Notes under the pieces: generated by a model
What the model saw: only the letters and a program-made list of their open reading frames with translations
Told to the model about the DNA's origin: nothing
Database searches by the model: none
In this document: one piece after another, positions 18,559 through 31,700 of the stretch
Numbering within the stretch: the stretch's first letter is position 1
How the letters are laid out: every line of letters starts with the position of its first letter
DNA from: Volvox africanus
Lineage: Eukaryota; Chlorophyta; Chlorophyceae; Chlamydomonadales; Volvocaceae
Length of the DNA: 64,000 bases
NCBI GenBank assembly: GCA_030268105.1
Contig: BSDZ01000021.1
Location: forward strand, 744,001 to 808,000
Direction of reading: 5' to 3'
Program-made: the position numbers and the translations under genes

Positions 18559-19107
18559 ATTTTCTCCTGAAGGCCATCGGCCGGATGACCCGGGGGTGTC
18601 GAGAAGTGGCCCTGATGGGAGACGTGTGGAGGAGGCCAGCATCAGAAGTCGGTCCCGATGGCTGCCAGGTCACCTCTACTCGCGAAATCGTAATTGGCGC
18701 TGACCTGCGATGACGAGGAGGGGGGAGGGGGAAGGGGAAGGGGAAGGGGAGGAGGTGGTGGCGGCGCTGATGGTGGTGTGCATGTGGTGGTGACGGATAG
18801 GAGGGCTCTATTGCAATGGACACCTCTGAACTTGGGCCACTTTTCACTTGCGGTCGGCAAACGTTCAGGGAGCACTCCGGAGAGATGACGCTGCCTCGCC
18901 GACCCCATTTCAGCGATCTCAGGGTGGATCGCACCATAGCTGACACCCCCGGTCTATGCGATATCCCCAAATAGATTTGTGAGGTCCTTCAGCGGTTAAG
19001 AATACCGCTTGAGAGGACACACAGCCCTTGCTTCATTCGCCCAAAGCCCCTTCGACCCGTTCTCTGTGCCCATGTCCGTTGTTTATCCCCGTACTTTCCA
19101 ACCCCTA

Positions 19108-22100
19108 CTACATAAAATCGTTTTGAGCTAAAATGGGTGACATCACATCGCACCGCCGTCGCATATCCCCCAAACCATCCGTCACCTGCTTCCAGTTAAT
19201 TATGGCGAGCCAGGCGTTCGTATAGTCGGGCTTCTTGGGGCCGTACCTGCCATGCGATATCGTACAGACAGGATGCAATGGCCAACTTAATATACTTCAG
19301 CTTGACTGGTGCCATCTCTAACACGGCTGGAGTGCATCAGAAGTCCTCATATAAATGAGAAAAGTCGGCCTCCCTTAACTCGCATTACACCATAACCATA
19401 TTCTTGCAGCGCGTGGGCACTATAGAATTCAGGAAACGTAAGGACTTGTCGGACTTACTGCAGGTAGAAGGCGTGCTCCCAGACGTCGAGTCCCAGAATG
19501 GGGATGCAGGGATCGAAAAGCACAACCTGCGCAGGTACCGTAACAAGTGCGCGTGCGCGTGCGAGCACATGCGCGCACGCGCGTGTGTACGTTCGTTATA
19601 AGTACGGCACGCGTTCGAGGATCTGATGCAATCCAAACGGCATCCCTGGAGTGGGGAAGGTGTACCCCCGTGCGCATATGATCGTGCGTTGAGGAGTCGA
19701 ATATGGTCGTGTGTACGACTGCGACTGCCAGGTTGGTAAACCAGTTTCTTCCTCAGCCAGTCAGCAGCTCCCCTGTAGGCGGGGGTTCCACTCGATGTGA
19801 CCCAAAGTCTGGGGCCATGTGACTTCGTATTTATCACACTGAATAGGATTCCAAAAGCAAGTTTGGAACTAAACAAGCCATGATAAATGCATAACGCTTA
19901 TGGCGACCGAACGACCGCGGGCTATGGTAGCAATAGCAGCCAACAACCCCCCTTTTAATCCCCGAAACATTGCCGCATGTCGCTCACTGCCATCAGCGGG
20001 TTGTCTTGGTTGGCTGCATCCAGAATGCGCAGGCTGCCGTCGCCAGAGACGCACAACCATGACCAGCCGCTTCCAAAGTGGCCGTCGCCAACCAGCTTAA
20101 AGCGCCGCTGTGCAACAGGTTTCGGAGAGAAAGTGGGGACATGCAATCTTACGGAGCCCCATACTAACGAGAGAGAAAGTAATAGCAACTGTGCGTCCGC
20201 AACTGGGCGACGCATGGCAGGCTCTCTAAATATGTCCACAAACCTACAGGGTTACCGTGTCAGGCCGTGTTACCGTGCTGCCGACCCACAGCATGCGATG
20301 TAATCACCTCCCCCCGCGGCCCGGCGTGTTGTGCAGGCTCCCGTGAATTGTCAATGAGAATGAGAGATCTTTAGGCAATATTTTGCGAAACGCTTGTGTC
20401 GTTCAGCAAAGCCTACTTGGAACCTAGTCATCGCTTTGTGTCCGCCACGAACGTGCGCATGAGTGTGCGTGTGCGTGCGTCATGGTTAGGGAGTATCTGT
20501 TGAATGTCTAGCTGTGCCTGGCTCTGATGCCAAGGGCAGCTAACCCTGGCCCCACGGAAAGACCGCCGAAGCAGCACTCGGTAAATAAGCCTATGAACTG
20601 GAACCAAGCACCCGTATCGACGAGCACCCTTCACTGACCAGCATCTCGTCTGTGGACCCGAAGGCACCGTTGATGGCGTTCTGAAGCGCGGGGGAGATAT
20701 TGCTGCGGGAGGTGTTAGAGGAGCCCAGCGGTGACATCACCTGCGTCGTACCCAAATATTCATGTGGCCGTGCATCAACCTCAACCCCAACCTCAACCTC
20801 GGGAGATCAGTCCGTTTCATCCTCTTTCATTCGCATCAATCCATCAAAAGGTATAGATATGTTCCTTAAAATAGATTTTCAATGCGGTCCAGAAATACAC
20901 CCGTTTAGTAACTTGAAGAAGACAAACCCAGAAACACACAATTCTATGTACGGCAGGGCAGTAACTGGCGGTCGGGTACGGCATGCTCGTCTTTTAGGAT
21001 GATCGGGTCAGTGGCCATGCGAGATTGGACATCAGTCGAGTATGCCGATATAAGGCCCTTGCTATGATGGAGTGGGATGATAACTAACGCCCTGACGTTA
21101 CCTTGTTAAGGGACGGCATGACAATCCAATCCATGCATCTATGCCCTGGCCCCTAGGCATGGGCATTATGCCCTATGAATCTTACAGCTTATCATGGCTG
21201 TTCCCAGTTACTTGCTGTGTTACAGATCTTTCAAGTCATGCTCGCCTTCCAGAACAGCTGGTGGTTCCAGTGGCCACCTCCGAAATTGCGAACCACCAGC
21301 TCTTCGTCGGGACTCAGTCCTCCGCGGCCCACCTGCGGCGGCAAGTGTGAGAAATGGGGAAGACAATCGCGCACCGTACGTAACCCCGCCGGTACCCCCA
21401 CGGTCGCCGGACGGGAATGTGGCCGGAGCGATGGGGGCATGGCGAGTTAGACGTTGTGCAGCAGGACAGTGATTGCGGAATGTGTTGGCAGAAGTGTCGT
21501 ACGCATGCAAGTGACAACATCGAACGCGGTAAAAATGGGGGTAGACAAGGCAGGCAGGCTCTTGAGACCCCAACGACGTCACCACCTCACAAGATGGGGA
21601 TTGCCAAGAGCGCGATCTAGAAAAAGTAAAAATGTTAATAGCGGTTCAGAGTACAGCGAGTCGAAAGATTTCATGCCGCTGAACAACAACACACACGTCA
21701 CACGTCATTTCTACTTTCAAGCGCAGTCCTGCTTTCCGGATTCAGATCTCAAAAGCTGCGCCATGAACCATGCACCCTCTTCTTCCCCCGTTTTCCGTCC
21801 CCGCAGGCACCATTTTGATCAGGTCAGGCAGGGTGGCGGTTCCGGAGCCCGCCAGAGGCCCCAAAACACCGTTCAGTGTGGACACGTACTCCACCCCATC
21901 GTGGTAGTCATGGTGAAGCTGCATGATCTGCAGGCAAAAGGGAGAAGAAGGGCATCGCGAAATTTGCGAAAAGGCTTCGGGTTTTATTCCTAAAGCGCTA
22001 ATTTGTTGCAGATCACATTACAAAGGTTACATCACAATAGCGAACCGATGCCCGATCTGCTGAGTCGTTATTCTGTGCGCGGAAAAAGGTTTAAATAGTT

Positions 22101-23030
22101 AAAGTGGTTATCAGCAGGGGAGAATCTCCCTTAGCTAGTTCAACATGGGAGAATCTCGCAAGGCTCGTGGACGTGCACGTGGTCTTGTCGCGGCCTTCGG
22201 GACCAGCGAGGTGCTAACTGACAAGGCTGCTGTTGATAAATGATGACACGTGTGGGTGTTGGAAATGGATTGAATTTCCTCTCGTTCTGTAAACGGTGCG
22301 AGAGGGAGACGGATGGAGGTAGTGAGGAGGCATTCAAGTGTGTAGAAGTTCTCTCCCCACCGTAGCGAGTAGGAAGAACCAATTATTTCATTTTCCCTAT
22401 ATGAAGAACCGATTACATAAACAGCAGCTTTCGGAAGTTTTTCTTCTTTGGCATGGTAACACGTTTCCCGTGCCATACACATACACCGCCATGCCACGTC
22501 ACGCCGCCAAACCGCAGCACCCTTCACCACCGCAGCATCCATCCGGTATCATCCCATACACGAATTTGACGACCCGCGAGTGACAGCCACCTACCCACCC
22601 GACGAGAAATGACCGGCTCCAGCGCCCCGTAATCGTACGGCAGCGGCTCCAATGCAAACATTCGAGCCTATTTCAGGGGACGAGAGGAAGGGAAGTGGAA
22701 CGGCGCATTCCCCGGGGCGCTGTCGCGTGTTCTGCGCTGGAGGCTTGCCTCAATGTTGTCGATACGCGGCGAGGATAACTTGTAGGGAGCCAATCCTCAC
22801 CGTGAAAGTTTGGGGGCTGGCGAGATCAATCTCACCGGAGCGTGTTGCCGCATTAATCGCGGTTGGGAGCACGTTAGGCAGGGACCATCCTACCATCCTG
22901 GGGCACTTACTGGGCCGATCTTTCCGGATGGCGGCGGCGGCGGCTGCGCGTAGCTGCTCGTAAGAAGAAGGTGAAGCGACAGCAGCAACGCCAGACCTTG
23001 CGCAGGCGCAGCAGCGGCGAGGTTGCCCAT
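19108..23030 (-). CDS. secreted manganese superoxide dismutase
   Basis: Converts superoxide to H2O2 and O2. Exons in coding order: 22911-23030, 22599-22667, 21811-21927, 21246-21332, 20639-20740, 19988-20107, 19459-19526, 19108-19246. All phases agree and give 273 residues. Residues 1-29 (MGNL start, a run of Leu, then SSYAQ) form a signal peptide followed by five prolines, so the enzyme should be secreted. The Fe/Mn-SOD fold follows: LEPLPYDYGALEPVIS, LHHDYH, GGGHWNHQLFWK, GHFGSGWSWL, DVWEHAFYLQ, NAWLAIINW. The four metal ligands H68, H123, D219 and H223 are present, and Q199 in ANQDNPLM marks the Mn type. Chlamydomonas has a secreted, Mn-starvation-induced MSD3; orthology is not shown here. 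Intron 4 seems to be GC-AG. An upstream in-frame Met at 23078 is possible but would bury the signal peptide. Confidence 0.93.
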
Positions 23031-24112
23031 TGTGAGGATGCCCCCTTGAACAAAGACGCGTGATCTATCTGCGTGCATGGTTTGGGGGTTTCGGCGGTCA
23101 AGACTGTGCTGGATGTCACATCAAGCAGCTTGGTGACTCGGTTGCTTCACTCAACCCGACTTCAAAAACACCCGCGATGCAACTGCAGACGCAGTTATGA
23201 TCCAAGAGTCGTAGATGGCGCGCGGGCCGCCTGCGTAAAATCCGGGATGGCGTGTTAAGGAAATCAAGTTGATTCCGACTGGCTTTGCCCTTCGTCATAC
23301 TTTTTGGTGGTAGATTGGGTTGCGATTGTTTTCTCAGCTTTGGAGTTTCAGAACGGTCCAAAATAAGCTAGCCGCCTTTTTTAAAGGATGTTTTGCACGA
23401 GCTGGCGTCGGAGTATTTTCGACATCCTTGGGCAGGCAGGCGTCTTTCTGTACTGTGCCGTACTCATCGATGGCTGAAGCAGAGCATCATTCCAAGGTGG
23501 TGGATGACTTGAGCCTCAGCTGGCTCCATCTACCGAACCACTACTACTAATCGGATCCCCATCTGTCCTCGTGTCTCACTTTCTTCCATCTCCGTGTACT
23601 ATAACGTGTACTTCTGCCCTACTCTGAGCGTTGCAGGCGACGGGTTTTGCTATACGCTGATAAAATCACAAACTCCATGCAAAAGCTTTAGAAGAAATAT
23701 CAAGTAGAAGGGCTCTACAAGAAGAGTATAATAAAAAACATAATAGCTGGTTCGACGCAGCTGTTGCCTAACGCCCCCTGTATGGCGCCACCTTACGCAC
23801 CAGATGCATCGCTTTGCCAAAGGGATTTCGGAAGTCACGTATATTGAAGGGCGACTCTCATCCCGGGGCCCAATCGAAGCTTGTTGCACGCATTTTCCCT
23901 CTCCGCGTTGTTCCGTCACCTCGATGACTCTCTATATGCCATGTTGATTTCGTGACTTGCAAATACATGTTGTGCGAAGATTAAAACACGAAGCTTTAAT
24001 AAAAATGAAAAAACGTAATATCAAAATGCCAGATGTAATATTTGCCAGGAAATCACCGGTATAACATTGAATCTCCAGCCTAGATCCTCTTTAGTAAAAT
24101 CTGTCCAGTAAA

Positions 24113-24309
24113 ATGAGCAACGCAGGGGAGCAAAGCGTCACAAGAATCGAAAAAGAGATGACTGTATGAGATGAAGATCCATGGACAATCCTTTCGGATC
24201 TGCTGGTTAATTGTTACACAGCTGGACAGCTTAACGTTCTTACACGCGGGGGATCGCGGCCCCAGGGTATTTTGACTCTTGTGACGCTTTGCTCCCCTGC
24301 GTTGCTCAT
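24113..24309. mobile_element. foldback / MITE-like element with 32-bp terminal inverted repeats
   Basis: Arm 24113-24144 (starting atgagcaacgcaggggagca) and arm 24278-24309 are exact reverse complements. Allowing two mismatches, the pairing runs inward to about 40 bp. The spacer is 133 nt with no coding capacity. The size and long terminal inverted repeats suit a non-autonomous DNA transposon. No clear target-site duplication is visible, so a structured non-coding RNA is an alternative. Confidence 0.6.
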
Positions 24310-25080
24310 GTCAGTTGACTTGGGTGTCGCGCCTGAAAAGGTTTCCTTTCCATCAGGTTGCAATTAGGCATCTCCGTTAAAACCCTATACATATCCGTTA
24401 AAACCCTATAAAACCCTATACCCCGACTGAGAGCGGGCCAAAGACCCTAGAGTTAAGGGCAGGGTGCCCCCATGTCGATGGACGGTGACGACCCCAATTA
24501 AAGCGACCTGCGAGCTGACCAGTAGCGGAGTTGACGCCTTAGTTGATTCGGCAGATTCCGCTGGATGCTGGTGGTGGGTGCTGAACCTGGGAAAACCACT
24601 GATTTCGGAGAAGTCGGCATGGGAGACTGGATGAGGGTGCCCCGAAACACCGGGGAAGGTAGGGACTGCCAGGTTAGTGGCCACGGGTGATGTACCCCCC
24701 TATCCTACACACATATCAGGTGTTGCGTATTAGTGCAGACGGCATAGGGTGTCGGAATCTTTCTGTTGCGGTCATGACCAGGGGTCTCGCCGTGTCCCGC
24801 CTGTATGGCGCAGACGCGCGTGAAGAATAGTGTCCAGGGGGGGCCAATGCCACTGTTGTGCGTTTTCATGCTTCCAAACGTTAGGCGCTTCAGGCCCGTT
24901 ACACCACGTTCGTACCGTTGCCTATCACAACACGTGGTTACCAGTCTTAACCCTGTGCCTCCTGTAATCAATCAGGGCATTTGTTAAGATCTGAAGAATT
25001 ATTAGGTCTGACGAATCCCGTAATGTATCCAACGTGTAGCTAGGTGCTTTGGAGGCGTGTTCTGCTGAAGACCATTCCGG

Positions 25081-25151
25081 GGTTTCCGACAATTCAAACC
25101 AAAGGTTTTACTTTCGGAATTAATGATTGTCAGAAACCATATATATGGTTT
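25081..25151. repeat. overlapping hairpins and an 18-bp palindrome
   Basis: ggtttccgacaat (25081-25093) pairs with 25126-25138 with one mismatch, and 25134-25151 is a perfect 18-nt palindrome (aaaccatatatatggttt). Both sit in A+T-rich DNA about 600 nt before the start of the TmcB-type gene. Confidence 0.7.
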
Positions 25152-25756
25152 GAGAATACTATTCCTCTTAAACGCCTAGTTCTTTCCAGTTCGTTTCGCC
25201 ATCGTTGCAGTACGAACTGCTGACCGGTCCGTGAGTCGTGCAGCTATGCGTGCAAGGGCGATACCTAGAAGTTTGTCTTTTAATATTTAACTAGAGCTCA
25301 TTATAAACCGTTGTATGGATTAGTCCAAACCGAAACTAGACTTTTGGGCTTTTGGGATGCATAGGACCTAAATAGCTTCAAACACGTACTGTAGCACAAC
25401 AATGTTTAGCTATCATATGTGATAATTATCCTAGTTAAAATTCTCCGCTTGGGATGAGGCTTCGAACTAGCCTGACTATGACCTATGAAAGGAAAACGTA
25501 CTTATTTTGTAAACTTTATGAATTCTCATATATACCATAATATGACATCAAAGCCATGCAAAATGACATTCTACAGAAGGGAGGCTCCCTTTTATTGATA
25601 CATGGTATTAGACCCTGCTCTATCCTGGAGCAGTTCACCCGACAATTTAATCTTATCAGAACCATATATTTTTAGGAGCTGTCTTGACACGGAAGAGGTT
25701 CGGAGCATTCGGTCCTGCGGGCGGACGGAAGTCGACGGTAACATAACAGGGTCATC

Positions 25757-28700
25757 ATGAGCGAACATCTGAGCCGAAGCAGCAGCTTCTCCAGCGTTGG
25801 CAGCGGTGCAAATTCAGTGGCGAGCGATGCGCGGTCCATGTAAGCGGACAAATAGCTGTGGAGCGTACGACCGTGCTCTTGTACCGCCAGCTCAAGAGCT
25901 CACTCTGCCGGTTGGACAGCAGCAGGAAATTTATTGCATTTTTATGTAACGGGCAACATAGTTTGTGGCCTTGGCCAATCCTTTGCGTTGCCTTGGTCGC
26001 AGGGCTGGAGGTGCTGGTGCAGGGGATGTTGGAAATGACCTCCTGGAGCAGAATCAGACGGTTCAGGCAGCTGTATTTGGAGTACTGTATACCCTGGCCA
26101 AGGAAAAGTTGGATACGTCGAAGCGGTTTGCCGTTGCCAGGCTTGTGCTTGACTTCTTACAGTGTTTCATCCTTATTGTCAACCCTGCATACGGTAAGGC
26201 TTCTACATACCCAAAGACATACTTGCGTCCCCCCGTGGCTAATGTCCGTGGCCATGTGTTTCAGGGTGGTCCATCGATACAGCCGCCTGGTATTGGAAGG
26301 CCATTAAATGGGTCCACTTTAGCAACCCCATCGTTGCCAAGGTATAAGGGCTCAGGGTATGCTGGGACGCAAAATTCACGTTTCATTACGTCCGTCGAAG
26401 CTTACCCTGTGGCCCTTGGGTCAAAAATCTCCCTCATTCCTCCTATTTGCATGCGCCGTCTATGGTCCCGCGTTTGTACCATTTTCAGTAATGGACGACC
26501 ATAACCGCATGGTGTCACTAATTCATGCCTCTGGCCGCCATGCGCCACATGTCCCCTTTCAAATCCGCAGGGTTACCACTTCTTCGTCAGTATACTGTAC
26601 TCACTGGCAGCAGCATTAGCTGTCAGCGTTGTCTTGTGCGTCTGGGTCGGATGGTGCTTCAAAAATGACCGTTTTCCGTATGTGTGGTGAGTGCCGCACA
26701 GTTGACCTGGGTGCGATGAAGTGCCGAAGGAGGGGGGGAGCCGCACAGCAACAGCAGTAAGATAGAGAAAGGGGAACGGACGCGTCATAATCTATATTTG
26801 AAAAGAGCCCCCCGGTTGGAATGTTCGTCGCAGGCCTATAAAAATGCTCCGCATCGTTGTAGCCACGTTTTTCGTGGTTTTCTACGTGGGCTCACTGGCA
26901 ATATTTATGGTGGCGCTGAGCTGCCGCTGGTTCGACCCTGATCACAGCATACGCTTCCACCTTCGCGCCTTCCCTGACGTCGGTAAGGATACTCGTAATT
27001 ACCTGTCATTCGTCTACCACATCGCCTGCAGCGCTCGCTATTCCAGCTGGGAACATTCAATGGGGGAAGGGCAGGTTTTTTAAGAAATTGGAGGTCGAAG
27101 ACCAGTGGAGCTTGCAGGCTTTGGGCACAGAAGGGTGGCTGCGGCATGGTCCGACCTTCAAGTGCTGCGAATCGGTGCTGAGCAACGAGCTTGGGGAAAT
27201 GATGCTCTGTTCCATTCTGACATTAAACCACTCCCAACTCGCAGATTGCTTGAGCATGCCGCACCTGGTACATGGCGCTGTTGCGCTGGGCTGCTCAGTG
27301 GTTTTCTGCTTTATAGCATTCGCCATGACCGTGGCGGACTTTGAAATGAACCCCGCCAGCCGGCGGTGGCTATCCTCACCGCACGCGCGCGTGGAGGTGC
27401 GCGGCTTGATGGTGAAGACCATCATGACGGTCACCGTGTCGGTCTTGGCGGGACTGACGCGCGTGCAGGCCGTCATTTTGAGTTCAGCATCGGCGTTTCT
27501 GTTCTGGTCCTACGTGCGCTGGGTAAGCATAAGAGTGTGGCATGACGGTCTCGGCGCGTAGCGGTGGACTGGGCTTCAGCAGGAGAATGGAGGGTGCACA
27601 AGGGCAGGCGTGTGCGCCATTGGTTGGGATCTGGCTGGGCGTGCTCACGTTTTAAGAGTGAAGCACCACATGGGTTTGCACAACATACCACGCAGCGCTT
27701 GCGACCGCTGGTAACGACGCTACCGTTTCCAGACAGCCAGGAATGCATCAATAGAGCGGAAATACTGGGCAACCTGGAAACTGGAGCGTTGGGCCGACGA
27801 GAACAAACGATGCTTTTATCGTGTTGTGCTTATAGCAGAGCCACTACGGAGAAACGCGCAGCTGCAAATAACATGAACACGTAGGCACGATAATTGTATG
27901 TCGTCTGGGGTCCTCTAACATTACAGAAGACAGGAAACGTAAAAGCAACAGACTCCACGCATACACGGATGTTGCAGTTGGGACTCCTCGGGGATGTAAG
28001 GTGCTGGACCGTCCGTTCGATGCAGTTATGGTTGTGGAAGGCCAGAAGCGTTATGGCCCTGAGGAGTCCCTCCAGGACCCGCCAATCGTAGACCTACACG
28101 TGTGCCCTGGGGTCGAATGCATGTGGATTGCCTGAGGCCTCTCAGCCATCCTGGTGTCGGGGAGGACAAGTGGAAGGTTTGTGTTGTATCTCTGTTGTGT
28201 CGGCCAACAAAGGCCCGATCGGAAGGATGACCATCTAAGGTCCAGGATCCTTTGACACTGCCCGTAGATACCCCAGGATACTACAGTTTGGTAGCCAGCC
28301 ATAGTTATCATAACGGCCTGTCACCCTCCTCCGTCTTCTCTTCAATCTGGTTTATTTACGGATTCCTCGTTGTTTACCCCAATAATATTACGCTGTAGGA
28401 GCCGCACTTCATTGAATGGATCAACCACATAAGGGCGGGGTTATATGCCATGGTCAGCTGGACAGGTTTGGTGCTGCTCGCCCTGACCTTCAGCCCCCAC
28501 CGTCGAGACGGGGACTACAGGTAAATCCATAGCATCGGCTAGCACGTGCCAGCCTGCGCCCTGGATCATCGACTTATGCACTGCCAACCATGTGGTATTT
28601 TGCACTGTTGACTGGATTTCGGTCGCTCTGTCCAGTTAACCATTTTGTACTGCAGTGTCCCTCCTCACTTTTGATATCCGTCACTTTGGTACACCGACCC

Positions 28701-31700
28701 GAGTTAAATGTGAGAAAAGGCTAGCCTCTGCAATGGGTCTTTCAACTAGGGCGAGAGATACCCTCAGGGGGGTGCAACTACGACGAGAGACACCCTCGGG
28801 TGTCTCTAGCAGGTGCTCGCAACTATAGGCTGTCGGTGACCGCCCATAACCTCCTACGTCTCAAAATGGTATGCATTATCCTAGGTAAAATAGTACCACA
28901 GGTTTCAGAGAAGGAGGATTTCGGAGAAGCTCACAGCTATGTTTTGTGCTGCCCTCTCTATGTATCCAAGCCGATTTCATGAATACATCCCGACATTGTC
29001 CCCAGGTCTAAGCTGACAACCGTAATGGTGGCTGGGCTGTTGCCGGCCCTGGCGACCGGCTTCCTAATCTCTTTCGTTCGGCTGCGCTTCAGCGTGAAGT
29101 ATGCCATCCATGCCTTCTGGTGAGGCCCCAAATCGCGTGTAACATGCACCGCAGTGGGTTATCGAGAGTGGGTATCCACTTTTCGGTGCCCGCGCCCGAA
29201 CCCCCGAAATCTAGGACGAATAACTCCCATAGGACTCATGCGATCCGGGCCCTGCTGGATTGAAGCCCGTGAGGTAGTGCGGCTCCATCTGAGCTGCATT
29301 ACATGCTGGGCTGGGCGTTGTCGTGTCCTTCGCGCACTATCCCTTCGCACTTATATTCTCGCTGTCGCCGCCCGCATGATGTGCCGCCTGCAGTCACATC
29401 GACCCGAATAAATCCCGTCTAAAGGATATTTACCGATTCCCGGACGCCATGGAGGTGGAGATTGTGTCGCGGGTTTGCCGCAAATGGACGGAGGATGACG
29501 TCCTGGACTCTGATGCAGTGAAGTTGGCGGAGACGGTCATAAAGGTAGGGAAGCAGTTGGTATTCATATAGGCCTCGTGTGTTTCACGCGGTATGATTGC
29601 TGACCTGGCTTTTTGGGATTGCACGCCACAATTGGCGAACAGGCCGGAACTCTTCCTCCAAATCCGGATGGTATTGGCTCCAACGATATACAGCAAGGGC
29701 AGTAGCGCACCAGGCCCGTCCTTGGACCAATTACTGAGGCAGCGGTGCTGTTGGGAACGTGCGCATGATGTATGTAGGTTCCAAGCAAATGATCCGAGCT
29801 AATTCCTGCACCTCCGTCGGGCGATATTCCGACAGAGTATACGCGCTCTGTGTTCATTCATCTGCAGTAGCCGGTCCGGCCGGTGCCCACCCAGCGCCGC
29901 TGGCCATAATAATTCCATCCTGGGCACTTCTCTTGACTGTTCTCTTTTGCCATGGCGAATTGCACCGCGCAGGTTGGGTTGGCGCAGTTCCACGATGACG
30001 TGTTCCTGACCATCACCTACTCGAACTTCTTAATCGAGGTGCAGAATAACTACCAGTCTGGTGTGACGCAGCTGCAGCAGGCCAAGAAGCTGGAGCCGTC
30101 CATAAGTGACCGTTTCGCTATCTTTGTGCGTGAGCAAGAACACAAACAGAAGGCGCAGAGCCAAAGCAGCGGCGAGAGCGCTGTGGATCTGGTGTCTTAC
30201 GTTGAATTCCAGCGCAACTACCGGTGAGTGTCGACCAGGGTGGGTGGAGCGGCTTCCTAAGGCAACGGCACAAATACCGAGGGTGCATGGCGGCCGGCGG
30301 AATTCAGGTCTTGGGTTACGGCTGGGGTTACCGCAGTGCCGAGCGGGCCAGGGGCAGTGTGCTAGCGGAGTTTATGGGCTTTGACAGCGCCGTCCCTGGT
30401 GAAACGCTGCTATGATAGGAACCCGGCTACTAGGATAGGAAAAGTTGCGCCGGCATCGTCAGTGCATCCCTATTGGCGCGGCTGCTCAGTAGTGGCACTG
30501 GAAGTTCTTCCCGAGCGCTGATGGCTGCTGCCCGCAATTCCATGACCCTTCCCTTCCTAAAGGCTGTTGCTGCGCGCGCACAAAGGCGCGCTATATGCGA
30601 CAAGGCACTTTTGGAAGCAACTGCTGCATCACGACGTGTCGTTTAATGCGCTGGCACGAGCTTTCCGGCAGATCGAGGTGTCCAAGACTAAGGCCGATCG
30701 AACATACAAAATGGTGCTTGATAGGTGGGTGATTGCGTGCAGGCTAACCGGAGTTGACTGGGTTGTGGGCGCGGGAGTGCATTACGCCATGCGACGTTCC
30801 ATGCAGTGTGACCCAAAGGCCTGTGCGTGTGCAATGGCTTGCAAAGCTCCCGTTTTGCATGCGCTTTGCCAATGTTGCTATCGTGCCACTGAAGACATGG
30901 ATGAAGTGTCCACCAGGCGCACACCGGCAAGCGATTCGAGACGACAGAATGTTCTGCATTGGTGCTGGAGCGCAGGTACCCCAGCAGCGTCAAGTTGTTG
31001 CGAAGCTACGGCCGCTTCCTTGAGGAGGTGAAAAACGATCCATGGACGGCTGCCAAGTACTATAGGTGGGTGTTGACGGTCGCGCGGCTTAACAACCTAC
31101 AATCGGAAAGTAGGTATTGCAGTTCGCCAGTTATGTGGGCTTCCAAGCCCCTGTTTTCACAGCCCGCCGTCATGCGGACGGTGCGCGAGTCACTGATCCA
31201 CGGATTGTGACTGTACTTATTTACAGATTTCGTTTCCAGCCTTCCAGGCTAGTAAGGAAAGCTGTGGGGGCCCCCGTGTCCATTCGGGCCGGGTGTTTAA
31301 GGCTTTGTTGTGCCAATGTGTATTTTAATGTGACACTCCCGCTGTAGCAAGTCAATCTTTGTTATCTCGCCTGCACCCCGTTTTGCAGCGAGGCGGACAA
31401 GGTGGAGGAACAGCAGGAGAACGCGGCTAATGACGCCATGCTCAGTGACGCCGTCGGCGACGGCGACCCCTCATCCATGCTGGCCCAGGTGCGTCCGGAA
31501 GTTGTCAGCAGACATGAAAATGACCCTTTGAAGGCTGTTTAACGCAAACTGGCGCCAACTGCCTCGTGGCTTGAAGGAGTACGACCTGCATTTCAATTTC
31601 CAATCACCTCGCGGAGAAAACACGCATGGCGGGAGCGCTGTGGGAATCGGCAATTTCGTCACTTTGTTATCGGTGCCATGTGACGCCCCTGCAGGTGGAC

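Larger units (their letters stand above)
14179..19107. other. gene-free interval between convergent kinase and SOD genes
   Basis: The two flanking genes point toward each other, so both ends are 3' UTR. Between about 14650 and 18550 I see no exon with recognisable protein character. The stretch holds the 94-bp palindrome with a GT-rich run beside it (15157-15282) and a GAG repeat (16427-16450). The open frame around 15093-15671 runs through the dinucleotide repeats and is not supported. The frames at 18500-18960 lie within the probable SOD 3' UTR. Confidence 0.5.
23031..25756. other. divergent intergenic region between SOD and TmcB-type gene
   Basis: Should hold the promoters of both flanking genes. 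I see no coding exon. It contains the foldback element at 24113-24309, a short run of aaaccctata units near 24378-24421, and a hairpin-rich A+T-rich stretch from about 25000 to 25700. No metal- or copper-responsive motif could be assigned with confidence. Confidence 0.5.

Noticed and set aside
18500..18960. Protein-like frames on both strands (PMDFNYNFLLKAIG and reverse)
   Set aside because: They lie between the SOD stop and a TGTAA signal, so are best read as 3' UTR; no family recognised.
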